From Clostridia bacterium (lineage in GTDB: Bacteria; Bacillota; Clostridia; TANB77; CAG-508), in assembly GCA_900753245.1 (NCBI GenBank), contig CAADYJ010000028.1, forward strand, positions 1 through 64,000: a stretch of DNA of 64,000 bases, read 5' to 3'. This document shows, one piece after another, positions 18,212 to 28,259 of this stretch (position 1 is the first letter of the stretch; each line of letters begins with the position of its first letter). The notes beneath the pieces were generated by a model that saw only the letters and a list, made by a program, of their open reading frames with translations, was not told the origin of the DNA and made no database searches. A program made the position numbers and the translations under genes.

Positions 18212-19574
18212 ATGGCAAAGGCAAAGACTGTTTTTGTTTGCAATGAGTGTGGATATGAGTCAGCAAAATGGCTTGGAAAATGTCCAGCTTGTAATGAATG
18301 GAATACTTTTTATGAAGAAAAGTTAGTTAAGGAGAAAGATGGATCTTTCATTTCAGATAAAAAGACAAAATCTTGTAAACCTACTGCTTTAAATAGTGTT
18401 GAAGGAAAAGAGGCTTCTAGGATTTCTACAGGAGTAGGTGAATTAGATAGAGTTTTAGGTGGTGGCTTAGTTAAAGGGTCATTGGTTCTTTTGGGAGGAG
18501 AACCGGGAATAGGAAAGTCTACTTTAATTCTTCAAATTTGTGATAAAATGCAAGGTGAAGGAAAGGTTTTATATGTTTCAGGAGAAGAATCTGCAGAACA
18601 AATAAAAATAAGAGCAGATAGACTAAATATAAAAAATGAAGATATTTTGTTTTTAGGTGAAACGGATATTGATTTAATAGCAGATGCTATAAAGGAAACT
18701 AATCCAAAACTTGTAATTATAGATTCTATACAAACAATGTATAGTGATGAAATTACTTCAGCAGCTGGTACAGTAAGCCAAGTTAGAGAGATAACTTCTA
18801 GGGTTATGAAAATTTGTAAGCAAGAGGCAATTACTACAATAATTATTGGACATGTTACAAAAGAAGGAAATATAGCAGGGCCAAGAGTATTAGAACATAT
18901 GGTAGACACAGTTCTTTATTTGGAAGGAGAAAGGTATTTTTCTTACCGTATTTTAAGAGGTGTAAAAAATAGATTTGGTTCTACAAATGAAGTAGGAATG
19001 TTTGAAATGCAGAGTACTGGAATGGAAGAAATTACAAATCCTTCTTCGATTTTAATTTCTGAAAGAGATGGAAATCCATCACGGAAGTGTAATAGTTGCG
19101 AGTATGGAAGGAACTAGACCACTTTTAGTAGAATTACAAGCACTTACTTCGCCAACTAATTTTGGACTTCCTAGAAGGACTGCAAATGGAATAGATTATA
19201 ATAGATTAACTGTTCTTATGGCAGTTTTGGAAAAAAGAGCAAATATGAATTTAGGTTCACAAGATGTTTATTTAAATGTAGTAAGTGGTATAAAAATTCA
19301 AGAACCAGCAATTGATTTAGGAATTGTTTTAGCAGTTGCTTCTACTTTTAAAAATATTAGTATTCCTACAGATTTAGTTGCTATTGGAGAGGTTGGATTA
19401 ACAGGAGAAGTAAGAGCTGTTAACATGATAGAAAAGAGATTGAAAGAAGCGGAAAAATTAGGATTCAAAAAATGTATTATTCCAGAAAATAACAAAAAAC
19501 TATTGAAAGATAATTATAAATTAGATATAATAGGCGTTAAGAATGTTAATGAAGCATTAAATAAGTTTTTTTAA
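18212..19574 (+). CDS. radA: DNA repair protein RadA, interrupted by +1 frameshift
   Basis: RadA (Sms) is a RecA-like ATPase that promotes branch migration in recombinational repair. The zero frame from 18212 gives the zinc finger (CNECGYESAKWLGKCPAC, 10-27), Walker A GGEPGIGKST (about 95-104) and the RadA signature KNRFG (about 252-256). It then reads CGG at 19082 and ends at 19117. Skipping C19082 joins it to the Lon-like C-terminal domain (GSVIVASMEGTRPLLVELQ ... GEVGLTGEVRAV). The result is 453 aa, the normal RadA size, with the conserved Gly restored. The missing codon phase is exactly one base. The start has GGAGGAGAGT. It is followed by disA, as in many Firmicutes. Confidence 0.92.
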
Positions 19575-19596
19575 TATATGTTAGGAGTTGAGTAAT

Positions 19597-20673
19597 ATGC
19601 CTACATTAAAGAGCGATAGTCTTACAGATGTATTAAGATTAATTTCGCCAGGGACCCCTATTAGAGACGGATTAGAAAACATACTAAAGGCAAAAACAGG
19701 AGCACTTATTGTTATAAGTGATAGTAAAGAAGTATTAGATATTGTTGATGGTGGATTTAAATTAGATATAGAGTATACACCATCTCGTTTATATGAATTA
19801 GCAAAAATGGACGGAGCAATTATTTTAAGTTCAGATTTAAAGAAGATTTTATATGCAAATGCTCAGCTTATACCATCTTCTAGTATAGCAACAACAGAAA
19901 CTGGAACTAGACATAGAACCGCTGAACGTACAGCAAAACAAACTGGAGAAATTGTTGTAAGCATTTCACAAAGAAGAAATATTATTACAGTATTTCAAGG
20001 GTATTCAAGATATGTTTTAGAGGATACAAGCAAAGTTATATCAAAAGCAAACCAAGCATTGCAAACAGTAGAAAAATATAAGAAAGTATTTGATAGCAAA
20101 TTAAATATGCTAAATGAATATGAATTTAATGATATAGTTACATTAGAAAATGTTATTACAGCTATACAAAGAGCAGAAATGGTAATGAAAATTGTAGATG
20201 AAGTTCAAAGATCTATATATGAATTAGGAGCAGAGGGAAGACTACTAGAAATGCAATTAGAAGAGTTAGTAGGAGGTCTTGAAAAAGAAGAATTGCTAAT
20301 TATAAAAGATTATATTGCTCCTGGTAAAAAGAGAACTTCTGAAAAAGTTTTAAAGGAAATTGAAAGTTTATCACATGAAGATTTGATGAAATCTCAAATT
20401 ATTGCTAGAATTTTAGGATATGATGATTTTGATAATTATGATGAAGTTGCTGTTTATACAAGAGGATATCGTGTATTAAATAAAATACCAAGGATGCCAG
20501 CAACAATAGTAGATAATTTAGTTAAATCATTTAAATCATTCCAACATATTTTAGCTGCAGATATTCCGGATTTGGATGATGTAGATGGAATAGGAGAGGT
20601 AAGAGCAAGAACGATTAAACAATCATTAAGAAGAATGCAAGAACAATTTGTTTTTGATAATTTGATTTTGTAA
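19597..20673 (+). CDS. disA: DNA integrity scanning protein DisA, diadenylate cyclase
   Basis: It makes cyclic di-AMP and scans DNA, pausing at branched structures. The 358-aa product has the DAC domain with DGAIILS (DGA, near 75) and GTRHRTAERTAKQTG (RHR, near 105-119). A helical spine follows, then a C-terminal helix-hairpin-helix domain (DIPDLDDVDGIGEVRARTIKQSL). The ATG at 19597 follows TAGGAGTTGAGTAAT. A TTG nine bases upstream is in frame but too close to the SD site. The radA-disA pair is a common clostridial and bacillar arrangement. Confidence 0.96.
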   Translation: MPTLKSDSLTDVLRLISPGTPIRDGLENILKAKTGALIVISDSKEVLDIVDGGFKLDIEYTPSRLYELAKMDGAIILSSDLKKILYANAQLIPSSSIATTETGTRHRTAERTAKQTGEIVVSISQRRNIITVFQGYSRYVLEDTSKVISKANQALQTVEKYKKVFDSKLNMLNEYEFNDIVTLENVITAIQRAEMVMKIVDEVQRSIYELGAEGRLLEMQLEELVGGLEKEELLIIKDYIAPGKKRTSEKVLKEIESLSHEDLMKSQIIARILGYDDFDNYDEVAVYTRGYRVLNKIPRMPATIVDNLVKSFKSFQHILAADIPDLDDVDGIGEVRARTIKQSLRRMQEQFVFDNLIL

Positions 20674-20701
20674 AACAATAGAAAGAAAGTAGGAAAAAGA
20701 A

Positions 20702-21520
20702 ATGAAAAAAGATGTAATTATTAGAATTATTATGATAATAGCTATATTGCTAGTAATAGCAATTATAGGTTATGTATGTTTTGGAATATACCAAAAAAAC
20801 ACAAAGGAATTTAAAAATCCAGTAGCAACAATAGAAGTGCAAGATTACGGAACAATAAAAGTAGAATTATATCCAGATAAAGCACCAAACACAGTTGCAA
20901 ACTTTATTTGTTTAGCTAATAGAGGATTTTATAATGGTTTAAGTTTTCACAGAACAATACCAGATTTTATGATTCAAGGTGGAGATAAAAATGGTGATGG
21001 TACAGGAACACCAACAATAGATGATTTAAAAGGAAACGGAGATACATCTACATACGCAATAGAAGGAGAAATGATTGCTAACGGGTATTCAAAAAATACT
21101 TTAAAAATGGAAAGAGGAGTTATAGCAATGGCTCGTTCTGATTATAGTAGCATAAGTTCTTCATTAGCAAAAGAAGGATACAATTCAGCAGGTTCACAAT
21201 TCTTTATTATGCAAAAAGATAATGAAACAATTTCTGGATTATATACAGGTTTTGGAAAAGTAATTGAAGGAATGGATATTGTAGATAAAATAGCTAATGT
21301 AGAAGTAACATATAGAAGTTCTGAATTAAAAGATGGACAAGAAGCTCCAAAGGATGAGAATGGAAAAGAATTAACAGCAGATATGCCAAAAAATAAACCA
21401 GTAATTACAAGTATTACTGTTGAAACATATGGAATAAATTATGGAGAGCCAAAAACAGTAGAACCTTTTAATTACAATAATTATTTAATGAAATATTATG
21501 GATCAAGTTTAAATCAATAA
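20702..21520 (+). CDS. Membrane-anchored cyclophilin-type peptidyl-prolyl isomerase
   Basis: It catalyses cis-trans isomerisation of prolyl bonds in exported proteins. The 272-aa product has one N-terminal membrane segment (about 7-28) placing the rest outside the membrane. No lipobox Cys is seen. The cyclophilin core reads YPDKAPNTVANFICLANRGFYNGLSFHRTIPDFMIQGGD and AGSQFFIMQ, with the catalytic Arg in FHRT. The start ATG at 20702 lies after GAAAGTAGGAAAAAGA. A terminator follows directly. Confidence 0.93.
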   Translation: MKKDVIIRIIMIIAILLVIAIIGYVCFGIYQKNTKEFKNPVATIEVQDYGTIKVELYPDKAPNTVANFICLANRGFYNGLSFHRTIPDFMIQGGDKNGDGTGTPTIDDLKGNGDTSTYAIEGEMIANGYSKNTLKMERGVIAMARSDYSSISSSLAKEGYNSAGSQFFIMQKDNETISGLYTGFGKVIEGMDIVDKIANVEVTYRSSELKDGQEAPKDENGKELTADMPKNKPVITSITVETYGINYGEPKTVEPFNYNNYLMKYYGSSLNQ

Positions 21521-21527
21521 AAAAGAG

Positions 21528-21560
21528 AAGAGACAAAGAAAATTATTCTGTGTCTCTTTT
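21528..21560 (+). terminator. Terminator after the cyclophilin gene
   Basis: An AAGAGACA stem pairs with TGTCTCTT (21551-21558) and is followed by TT ATATAA. The stem is 8 bp with a 15-base loop. Confidence 0.7.
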
Positions 21561-21583
21561 ATATAAATAAAAGGAGGAAAAAA

Positions 21584-22081
21584 GTGAATAGTAAAAGAGA
21601 AAATTATATTAGTTGGGATGAATATTTTATGGCTATTGCAAAATTATCTGCAATGAGAAGTAAAGACCCTTCAACGCAAGTAGGAGCATGCATAGTAAGT
21701 AGTGATAATCGTATTTTATCAATAGGTTATAACGGAGCTCCAAATGGCTTTGAAGATGATAAATTTCCTTGGGGAAGAGAAGGAGAAAATTTAAATACAA
21801 AATATCCATATGTATGTCATGCAGAAATGAATGCTATTTTAAACTATAGAGGAAGTAAAAAAGATTTAGAAAGCTCAAAAATATATGTAGATTTATTTCC
21901 TTGCAATGAATGTGCTAAAATAATAATTCAATCAGGAATAAAAGAAGTTATATATTTATCTGATAAATATGCTAATTCTGAAAATAATATTGCTTCTAGA
22001 AAATTGTTTGATGAATGTGGTGTTAATTACAAAAAAATAGAAATAAAAGATGAAAAAGAAATAAAGATAGAATTAAAATAA
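21584..22081 (+). CDS. Deoxycytidylate deaminase
   Basis: It converts dCMP to dUMP for thymidylate synthesis (ComEB-like). The 165-aa product has the zinc-binding motifs CHAEMNAIL (His-Ala-Glu, near residue 85) and PCNECAK (near 107), and the substrate region GYNGAPNGF. The start is GTG at 21584 after AAAGGAGGAAAAAA; no ATG fits. It ends in a hairpin shared with mutS2 on the opposite strand. Confidence 0.93.
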   Translation: MNSKRENYISWDEYFMAIAKLSAMRSKDPSTQVGACIVSSDNRILSIGYNGAPNGFEDDKFPWGREGENLNTKYPYVCHAEMNAILNYRGSKKDLESSKIYVDLFPCNECAKIIIQSGIKEVIYLSDKYANSENNIASRKLFDECGVNYKKIEIKDEKEIKIELK

Positions 22082-22106
22082 GTCATAGGCTTAAAGCCTG
22101 TGACTT
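22080..22106. terminator. Bidirectional terminator between dCMP deaminase and mutS2
   Basis: AAGTCATAGGC pairs with GCCTGTGACTT (one wobble pair) around a TTAAA loop, with A-rich and T-rich flanks. It overlaps the mutS2 stop codon. Confidence 0.8.
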
Positions 22107-24561
22107 ATTTCAATTCAACGATAGTAACACCCATTTCGCCTTCTCCAAAAGTACCAAGTCTAAAACTCTTTACATGAGGATTTTTTCTTAAAAATGAATG
22201 AATACCTTCTCTTAATTTTCCGGTTCCTTTCCCATGCACAATGCGAATAGGACTAAGTTTAGCAATAGAACAATCATCAAGATATTTATCTATAACGAAA
22301 CATGCTTCTTCAATATTTTGCCCTATAACATTTATTTCGGAAGAGATATTTTTAGATTTAAAAGAAGAAACGGAAGAAATATTTTTATTATTTGAAATGT
22401 TTTTATTAAAGTCTTTTTCTTCTTTTACAATTTCTACAATAGAATTTATTTTTATATTCATTTTTGCACTGCCTATTTGTACTTGTACTTGATTTCCTTT
22501 ATTAGGGATAGATATTATTCTTCCTATATCAGAAAAACCAGAAATTCTTATGTTAGTACCAATTGATAAGTTATCTTTAGTAATAGAAGTGTTTATATTG
22601 CTATTTTTATTTATTAAAGAGTTTTGCTTTAAAGAATTATTTAAAGAATTTCTTAAATTATTAGCTTTCTTTAAAGAATCCTTTTTAAAATGAATTCTAA
22701 CAAAAGAAGCTATTTCTTCATCAGATAATTTTGAAATGTCTAAAGAATCTAGGTCTTTCCAATTATTGTATAGAGAGTTTAATTCTTTAATTATTTCATT
22801 TGCATCATCTTTAGCAGAAAGTAGTATATTGGAAGCTTCTATTCTAGATTTTTCTATTTTTGAATCTTTAATATTCTTCTGAGAAATTTTTTCTTGTTCT
22901 AAAGATTTTCTTAAAGCCTCAATCTGATTTAAGTTCTTGCTAATTTCTTCTTTTTGGCTTTCTATTAAAATTTTATCATCATATATGTTTTTTAATAATT
23001 CTTCTATATTAATATCATCACTCTTTAAAAGTGATTTTGCTCTATTTAATATATTTTCTGGAAGACCTAATTTTTTACTAATTGCAAAAGCATTACTTTT
23101 ACCAGGAATACCAATTAATAGTTTATAAGTAGGCTTCAAATTTTCTATATCAAAATCAGAACTTGCATTTTCAAAACCTTCTGTTACTAAAGCATAATTT
23201 TTAATTTCTTGGTAGTGAGTAGTTGCAAGAGTTATACAGCCTAATTTGTTAAAATATTCTAATATGCTCACAGCTAGATTACTACCTTCTATAGGATCTG
23301 TACCAGAACCTAATTCATCAACCAAAACAAGGCTATTTGAAGTAACATTTTTTATTATATTTATTATATTTACCATATGAGCAGAAAAAGTACTTAAAGA
23401 TTCTTGAATGCTTTGTTCATCCCCAATATCTGCAAAGATAGAATCAAATATATATATAGAACTTTTCTCTCCAGCAGGAATAAATAATCCACTATATGCC
23501 ATTAAAAGCAATAAACCAGTAGTTTTTAAACATACTGTTTTTCCACCTGTATTTGGACCCGTTATAATTAAAGAAGAATAATCTTTTCCAATTAAAATAT
23601 CTATAGGAACTACCGAATCTTTATTAATTAAAGGATGTCTAGCACTAAGTAAAGAAATTTGCTTAGAATCGTTTATATTAGGACATATACCATTTATTTC
23701 TTTCGCAAAATTTGCTTTAGCAAAAGAAAAATCAATTTTTCCTATAAAATAAATATCATTTTTTAATTCTGAAATATAAGGTATTAAATTTTTAGATAAA
23801 TTTTCTAATATATTTTCAATTTCAATATTTTCTTCTATTTTTAAAGAGTGAATTTTATTATTTAATTCAAAAACTTGCATAGGTTCAATAAATAATGTTG
23901 AACCACTTGCAGAAATATCATGTACAAAACCTTTTACTAAAGAACGGTACTCTTCCTTTACGGGTATTACATATCTATCATTTCTAATTGTAACAATAGA
24001 TTCCATTATATATTTAGAATAAGAAGAGTGTAACATTTTATTTAATGTTTCTTTAATATCTGTTTCTAAATTTCTTCTATTCCTTCTTAAAGAAGATAAT
24101 TTTTTAGAAGCATTATCAGATATAGTATTTTCATCTACAATAGAACTGAATATAGATTCTTCGATAGAGGTATTAGTGTATAAAGAAGAAAAATAAGAAT
24201 CCATTATAGGAAATTCAGCAGTAGGAAAATTATCATCATTAAAAAAGTAATGCTTTAATTCTTTTGAAAGTTTTAAAACATTAGCAATATTTAATAAAGC
24301 TTTTGCCGATAAACTACGATTACTTTCTAAATTTTTTATATCTATAGAAATATCATTTATTTCGAAAACAGGAATAGAACCTTTTCTTTCTAATAAATAG
24401 AGAGCTTCTTTAGTTTCATTTAACATTGAAATAATTTTATCTTTATTAAAACAAGGTTTTAAATTTTCGGCAATATTTTTTGATAAATAAGTATTACAAT
24501 AGTTTAAAATATATTCAATTATTTTGTTATATTCTAATTTTTCTAAACAATGAGAATTCAT
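22105..24561 (-). CDS. mutS2: Endonuclease MutS2
   Basis: MutS2 limits recombination and, in Bacillus, acts on collided ribosomes. The 818-aa product starts MNSHCLEKLEYNKIIEYIL, with AAAGGAC before the ATG at 24561. A longer open frame upstream is hydrophobic and crosses the promoter, so I reject it. The MutS-type ATPase shows Walker A ITGPNTGGKTVCLKT and Walker B LVLVDELGSGTDP. A coiled-coil clamp follows, then a KOW-like segment and the C-terminal Smr domain (RIVHGKGTGKLREGIHSFL...FGEGEMGVTIVEL). All are in order and complete. It diverges from the S10 operon. Confidence 0.95.
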   Translation of the reverse strand: MNSHCLEKLEYNKIIEYILNYCNTYLSKNIAENLKPCFNKDKIISMLNETKEALYLLERKGSIPVFEINDISIDIKNLESNRSLSAKALLNIANVLKLSKELKHYFFNDDNFPTAEFPIMDSYFSSLYTNTSIEESIFSSIVDENTISDNASKKLSSLRRNRRNLETDIKETLNKMLHSSYSKYIMESIVTIRNDRYVIPVKEEYRSLVKGFVHDISASGSTLFIEPMQVFELNNKIHSLKIEENIEIENILENLSKNLIPYISELKNDIYFIGKIDFSFAKANFAKEINGICPNINDSKQISLLSARHPLINKDSVVPIDILIGKDYSSLIITGPNTGGKTVCLKTTGLLLLMAYSGLFIPAGEKSSIYIFDSIFADIGDEQSIQESLSTFSAHMVNIINIIKNVTSNSLVLVDELGSGTDPIEGSNLAVSILEYFNKLGCITLATTHYQEIKNYALVTEGFENASSDFDIENLKPTYKLLIGIPGKSNAFAISKKLGLPENILNRAKSLLKSDDINIEELLKNIYDDKILIESQKEEISKNLNQIEALRKSLEQEKISQKNIKDSKIEKSRIEASNILLSAKDDANEIIKELNSLYNNWKDLDSLDISKLSDEEIASFVRIHFKKDSLKKANNLRNSLNNSLKQNSLINKNSNINTSITKDNLSIGTNIRISGFSDIGRIISIPNKGNQVQVQIGSAKMNIKINSIVEIVKEEKDFNKNISNNKNISSVSSFKSKNISSEINVIGQNIEEACFVIDKYLDDCSIAKLSPIRIVHGKGTGKLREGIHSFLRKNPHVKSFRLGTFGEGEMGVTIVELK

Positions 24562-24594
24562 AAAAAAGTCCTTTCTTTTATTAAATATGATATT

Positions 24595-24603
24595 ATTATA
24601 GCA
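24595..24603 (-). promoter_or_regulatory. mutS2 extended -10 promoter
   Basis: On the minus strand TGCTATAAT forms an extended -10 element 34 bases before the mutS2 start. The -35 match is weak. Confidence 0.55.
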
Positions 24604-24707
24604 TAAAATTACTAATTTGAATAGAAGGAAAAAGATATTATTACAAAAATATGACAACACAAAAATGTACGGAAATAGATAAAAGAAGACAAAAAACAAT
24701 TAAAGTA

Positions 24708-24736
24708 TTGACATTTGAATATAAATAGTATATACT
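24708..24736 (+). promoter_or_regulatory. Main promoter of the S10 ribosomal operon
   Basis: Perfect TTGACA (24708-24713), a 17-base spacer and TATACT (24731-24736). It lies 245 bases before rpsJ and starts the long operon that runs to secY. Confidence 0.85.
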
Positions 24737-24974
24737 ATAAGAGCATGTAAAAAAGCGATGAAGTAGAATGTGGCTACATCCTAACAATGCGTAGGGTGGA
24801 GGGAACTTCTATGGAGTATGTCATGGCTTAGACCAGGCGGTAAGTTTTATAAAATAATAAAAGCACTTATCCCAAGATTTATCATGCAATCATTGGGTTT
24901 TATATTGGTAATAAAAGAAACACCAGGGTGCGTTTAAAACTTCCGACCAACAATTTAATTTTTAAGGAGGGAAA
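24737..24974 (+). promoter_or_regulatory. Structured leader of the S10 operon
   Basis: About 240 bases of untranslated leader with local hairpins, for example GTAG..CTAC near 24765-24778. A terminator-like stem follows: CCCAAGAT 24871-24878 with ATCATTGGG 24889-24897, then TTTTATATT. The segment is richer in G and C than the surrounding gaps, which suggests selected RNA structure. A role in autoregulation by a ribosomal protein is an inference. Confidence 0.55.
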
Positions 24975-24980
24975 TTGAAA

Positions 24981-25307
24981 ATGGCAACATCAAACAAAGT
25001 AGGAAGTGAGAAAATGAGAATAAGATTAAAAGCTTATGATTCTCAACTATTAGAAAAGTCTGCTGAACAAATAGTAGAAACTGCTAAAAGAACAGGATCA
25101 AAAGTTTCAGGACCTATTCCATTACCAACACAAAAAGAAATCGTTACAATCTTACGTTCTCCACACAAACACAAAGACTCAAGAGAGCAATTTGAAATGA
25201 GAACACATAAAAGATTAATAGATATTCTTTATCCAACACAAAAAACAGTTGATAGTTTAATGAAAATTGATTTACCAGCTGGTGTTGATATCGAAATTAA
25301 ATTATAG
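24981..25307 (+). CDS. rpsJ: Ribosomal protein S10
   Basis: Small-subunit head protein, also the NusE partner in antitermination. The 108-aa product contains [26 protein letters not shown] and [20 protein letters not shown], with a short N-terminal extension of about 9 residues before the usual start. The ATG at 24981 sits 10 bases from AAGGAGG. A TTG six bases upstream is too close to it. First gene of the operon. Confidence 0.97.
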   Translation: MATSNKVGSEKMRIRLKAYDSQLLEKSAEQIVETAKRTGSKVSGPIPLPTQKEIVTILRSPHKHKDSREQFEMRTHKRLIDILYPTQKTVDSLMKIDLPAGVDIEIKL

Positions 25308-25502
25308 TAACAGAACTAAAATTTTAATTAATGCAGAAAGTTGAAAAAAGCTTAAAGAAACAAAATAAATTTTAAACTTTTTAAATTTTCAAAACCAAGC
25401 TGATAACAATCAAATGTTATTAGAAAAGAATTTAAAACGAAGTAATAAGTAGTTTAAAATACTTTTCAGAAAATCAGCCAATAGTTAGGAGGAAAGAAAT
25501 AA

Positions 25503-26132
25503 ATGAAAAAAGCAATTATAGGAAAGAAAGTTGGAATGACACAAATATTTGACGAAACAGGAAAAGTTATTCCAGTAACAGCTATAGAAGTTGGACCTTG
25601 TACAGTAGCACAAGTAAAAACAGTAGAATCTGATGGATACAATGCTATCCAATTAGGATTTGGAGATGTAAAAGAAAGCAAAGTAAACAAACCAGAAAAA
25701 GGACACTTTGCAAAAGCAAATTTAAAAGCTAAAAAACATTTAAGAGAATTCAGAGTAGACGAAGTAGAAAGTTATAAAGTAGGAGACGAAATAAAAGCAG
25801 ATACTTTCGAAAAAGGAGACAAAATTGATGTTCAAGGTACATCAAAAGGAAAAGGATTCCAAGGTGTTATCAAAAGACATGGACAAAGTCGTGGACCAAT
25901 GGGACATGGTTCTATGTATCATAGAAGACCAGGTTCAATGGGACCAACATCAACTCCAGGTAGAGTTTTCAAAGGTAAAAAATTACCAGGACATATGGGA
26001 GTTCAAACAGTTACAATACAAAACTTAGATGTAGTAGCTGTAGACGTTGATAAAAACGTAATATTAGTAAAAGGTAGTGTACCAGGAGTTAAAGGTGCTA
26101 TCTTAAAAATAAAAACAAGTGTAAAAGCATAA
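25503..26132 (+). CDS. rplC: Ribosomal protein L3
   Basis: An early 50S assembly protein near the peptidyl transferase centre. The 209 aa include [29 protein letters not shown] at the start and the long loop [40 protein letters not shown] split over two blades. The ATG follows TAGGAGGAAAGAAATA. A 195-base spacer separates it from rpsJ, holding a small hairpin (ATAACA/TGTTAT near 25402-25419) and A-rich sequence related to the element seen before rplB and rpsQ. Confidence 0.97.
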   Translation: MKKAIIGKKVGMTQIFDETGKVIPVTAIEVGPCTVAQVKTVESDGYNAIQLGFGDVKESKVNKPEKGHFAKANLKAKKHLREFRVDEVESYKVGDEIKADTFEKGDKIDVQGTSKGKGFQGVIKRHGQSRGPMGHGSMYHRRPGSMGPTSTPGRVFKGKKLPGHMGVQTVTIQNLDVVAVDVDKNVILVKGSVPGVKGAILKIKTSVKA

Positions 26133-26151
26133 GGAAGGAGGAGAATGAAGA

Positions 26152-26775
26152 ATGCCTAAAATAGACGTATATAATATAGAAGGAAAGAAAGTTAGCGACG
26201 TAGAGCTAGCAGAAAGCATATTTGGAATTGAACCAAACGAAGCAGTTGTACATAGTGTATTAGTTAACTATTTAGCTAATCAAAGACAAGGTACACAAAA
26301 TACAAAAACAAGAAGTGAAGTTCGCGGTGGTGGTAGAAAACCATGGAGACAAAAAGGAACAGGTAGAGCAAGACAAGGTTCTATAAGAGCTCCACAATGG
26401 ATTAAAGGTGGTATAGCTTTAGGACCAAAACCACGTTCATACTATTACACAGTTAATAAGAAAGAAAGACAATTAGCTGTTAAATCAGTTTTAAGTTCAA
26501 AAGTATTAGAAAATACATTAGTAGTTGTAGATTCATTAGATATGAAAGAAATTAAAACTAAAGAAATGGTAAAAGCTTTAAACAATTTAAAAGTTGAAGG
26601 AAAAACATTAATGTTATTAGCAGAGAAAAACGAAAATGTTCAAAAATCTGCAAGAAACATTGAAGGAGTTAAAACTACATTAGTAAACACAATAAATGTA
26701 TATGATTTATTAAAATACAAAAATTTAGTAATAACTCTAGATACTGTTAAAAAATTAGAGGAGGTGTATGCATAA
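26152..26775 (+). CDS. rplD: Ribosomal protein L4
   Basis: A 50S protein lining the exit tunnel. It is an operon autoregulator in E. coli; that function is not shown here. The 207 aa carry the extended loop with [33 protein letters not shown]. It starts at ATG 26152, with AAGGAGGAGAATGAAG upstream. Its TAA overlaps the ATG of rplW by one base. Confidence 0.97.
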   Translation: MPKIDVYNIEGKKVSDVELAESIFGIEPNEAVVHSVLVNYLANQRQGTQNTKTRSEVRGGGRKPWRQKGTGRARQGSIRAPQWIKGGIALGPKPRSYYYTVNKKERQLAVKSVLSSKVLENTLVVVDSLDMKEIKTKEMVKALNNLKVEGKTLMLLAEKNENVQKSARNIEGVKTTLVNTINVYDLLKYKNLVITLDTVKKLEEVYA

Positions 26776-27122
26776 TGAGACCAGAAGATATAATAATTGC
26801 ACCTGTTATAACAGAAAAAAGTAATGAGGCAATAGCAGAAGGTAAATATACTTTCGAAGTAAACAAAAAAGCTACAAAAGTTGATATTGCAAACGCAGTT
26901 GAAAAACTATTTGAAGTTAAAGTATTAAATGTAAATACAATTACTGTAAAAGGTAAAACAAAAAGAGTTGGAAGATATGAAGGAAAAACTTCAGATTGGA
27001 AAAAAGCTATCGTAACAATCGATACAAATCCAGAAGATAAAACATATCTTACAAAAGGCGGAAAAGCTACAAAAATGTCTAAGAAATATAAAGATTCAAT
27101 AGATGAATTTATGGGAGCTTAA
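26775..27122 (+). CDS. rplW: Ribosomal protein L23
   Basis: A protein at the tunnel exit that docks trigger factor and SRP. The 115 aa show [23 protein letters not shown] and the family end region, with a short C-terminal extension ([19 protein letters not shown]). It starts within the stop of rplD (TAATG), with the SD site GAGGAGG inside the rplD end. Confidence 0.96.
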   Translation: MRPEDIIIAPVITEKSNEAIAEGKYTFEVNKKATKVDIANAVEKLFEVKVLNVNTITVKGKTKRVGRYEGKTSDWKKAIVTIDTNPEDKTYLTKGGKATKMSKKYKDSIDEFMGA

Positions 27123-27247
27123 GCTGAATAAATAAAAATCAGCAGTTATTTATTATCAAAAGTATCGAGAGATAACTCGGATAAAAAAGAATATCTGCTA
27201 ATGCGGGGCAGGAAAAGAAAGCCGTAAATAAAAAGGAGAAAGAGAGG

Positions 27248-27328
27248 ATGAAACTTTCAAAAACGAGTATTGCTAGGAAAGCAAGAAGAAAAAGCCGAGA
27301 CGTACGTTGGTACGTCGCAGGATTTTGA
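27248..27328 (+). CDS. Possible 26-residue leader ORF before rplB
   Basis: The only good SD site in the rplW-rplB gap (AAAAGGAG, 27231-27238) serves an ATG at 27248. This opens a very basic ORF ([20 protein letters not shown], then six more residues) ending at TGA 27328, inside the palindromic element. It is in a different frame from rplB. It may be a relic of the displaced rplB start and not a real peptide. Confidence 0.3.
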   Translation: MKLSKTSIARKARRKSRDVRWYVAGF

Positions 27329-27369
27329 GGCGAAGCTTGACAACGCAAGACGAAGTTTTTCAAAGTTTC
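27250..27369. repeat. Long palindromic element between rplW and rplB (copy A)
   Basis: The outer arms (27250-27273 and 27345-27369) are imperfectly complementary, with GAAACTTT and AAAAAC paired to GTTTTT and AAAGTTTC. Inside is the strong hairpin GACGTAC-GTTG-GTACGTC (27299-27316). A shorter relative lies before rpsQ (30353-30418), sharing CAAAAACGAGTATT and AAGTTTTTCAAAGTTT. The element separates the SD site from the rplB start. Confidence 0.75.
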
Positions 27370-27380
27370 AAAAGAAAAAA

Positions 27381-28208
27381 ATGGGAATGAAACATTTTAG
27401 ACCAACAACTCCATCACTAAGAAACATGACAGTTTCTACATTTGATGAAATTACAAAGAAAACTCCTGAAAAATCTTTATTAACAGTAAAGAAAGAAAAA
27501 GCAGGAAGAAACTCATATGGTAGAATCACAGTTCGTCATCAAGGTGGAGGAAACAGACAAAAATATAGAATAATTGATTTTAAAAGAAATAAAGATGATA
27601 TGACAGCTACTGTAATTGGTATCGAATATGATCCAAACAGAAGTGCAAATATCGCATTAATCGAATATGAAGATGGAACAAAATCTTATATTCTAGCACC
27701 AGTAGGATTAACAGATGGTGACAAAGTAGTATCTGGACAAAAAGTTGATATTAAACCAGGTAACTGCATGCCAATTGAATCTATACCAGTAGGTACAATG
27801 ATTCATAATATCGAATTAAATCCAGGTCAAGGTGGAAAAATGGTTAGAGCAGCTGGACAATCAGCACAATTAATGGCTAAAGAAGGAAAATATGCTCACG
27901 TAAGACTTCCATCAGGAGAAATGAGATTAGTTATGACAAGATGTAGAGCAACTATCGGAATAGTTGGAAATACAGATCATGAAAACGTAAAATTAGGTAA
28001 AGCAGGAAGAACAAGACATATGGGTATTAGACCAACAGTTAGAGGTTCTGTAATGAACCCATGCGATCACCCTCATGGTGGTGGTGAAGGTAGAGCTCCA
28101 GTAGGACACGCAGGACCAATGACACCTTGGGGTAAACCAGCTCTAGGATATAAGACTAGAAAGAAAAATAAAAAATCAAACAAAATGATAGTAAAGAGAA
28201 GAAAATAG
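27381..28208 (+). CDS. rplB: Ribosomal protein L2
   Basis: A primary rRNA-binding protein needed for subunit association and peptidyl transfer. It is 275 aa from ATG 27381 ([17 protein letters not shown]), matching the family start. The frame is open further upstream but reads an unrelated sequence from the palindromic element. The conserved [24 protein letters not shown] loop is present. The ATG has no SD site directly upstream, only CAAAAGAAAAAA. The nearest SD lies about 145 bases away on the other side of the hairpin. Confidence 0.95.
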   Translation: MGMKHFRPTTPSLRNMTVSTFDEITKKTPEKSLLTVKKEKAGRNSYGRITVRHQGGGNRQKYRIIDFKRNKDDMTATVIGIEYDPNRSANIALIEYEDGTKSYILAPVGLTDGDKVVSGQKVDIKPGNCMPIESIPVGTMIHNIELNPGQGGKMVRAAGQSAQLMAKEGKYAHVRLPSGEMRLVMTRCRATIGIVGNTDHENVKLGKAGRTRHMGIRPTVRGSVMNPCDHPHGGGEGRAPVGHAGPMTPWGKPALGYKTRKKNKKSNKMIVKRRK

Positions 28209-28259
28209 TCAAATAAGAACTAGATTATCTTAGAAAAATAAAAAGGAGGCAAGTTAAGT

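Noticed and set aside
22105..24699. Longer mutS2 start adding 46 residues
   Set aside because: The extra part is a hydrophobic, Phe/Tyr-rich reading of the promoter region; homology and the SD site support the start at 24561.
24737..24974. A known riboswitch in the S10 leader
   Set aside because: No purine, SAM, T-box or similar core was recognised; ribosomal protein regulation is only a possibility.
27270..27380. N-terminal extension of L2 from an upstream TTG
   Set aside because: It is the translation of the palindromic element, has no SD site and does not resemble any L2; the family start is at 27381.
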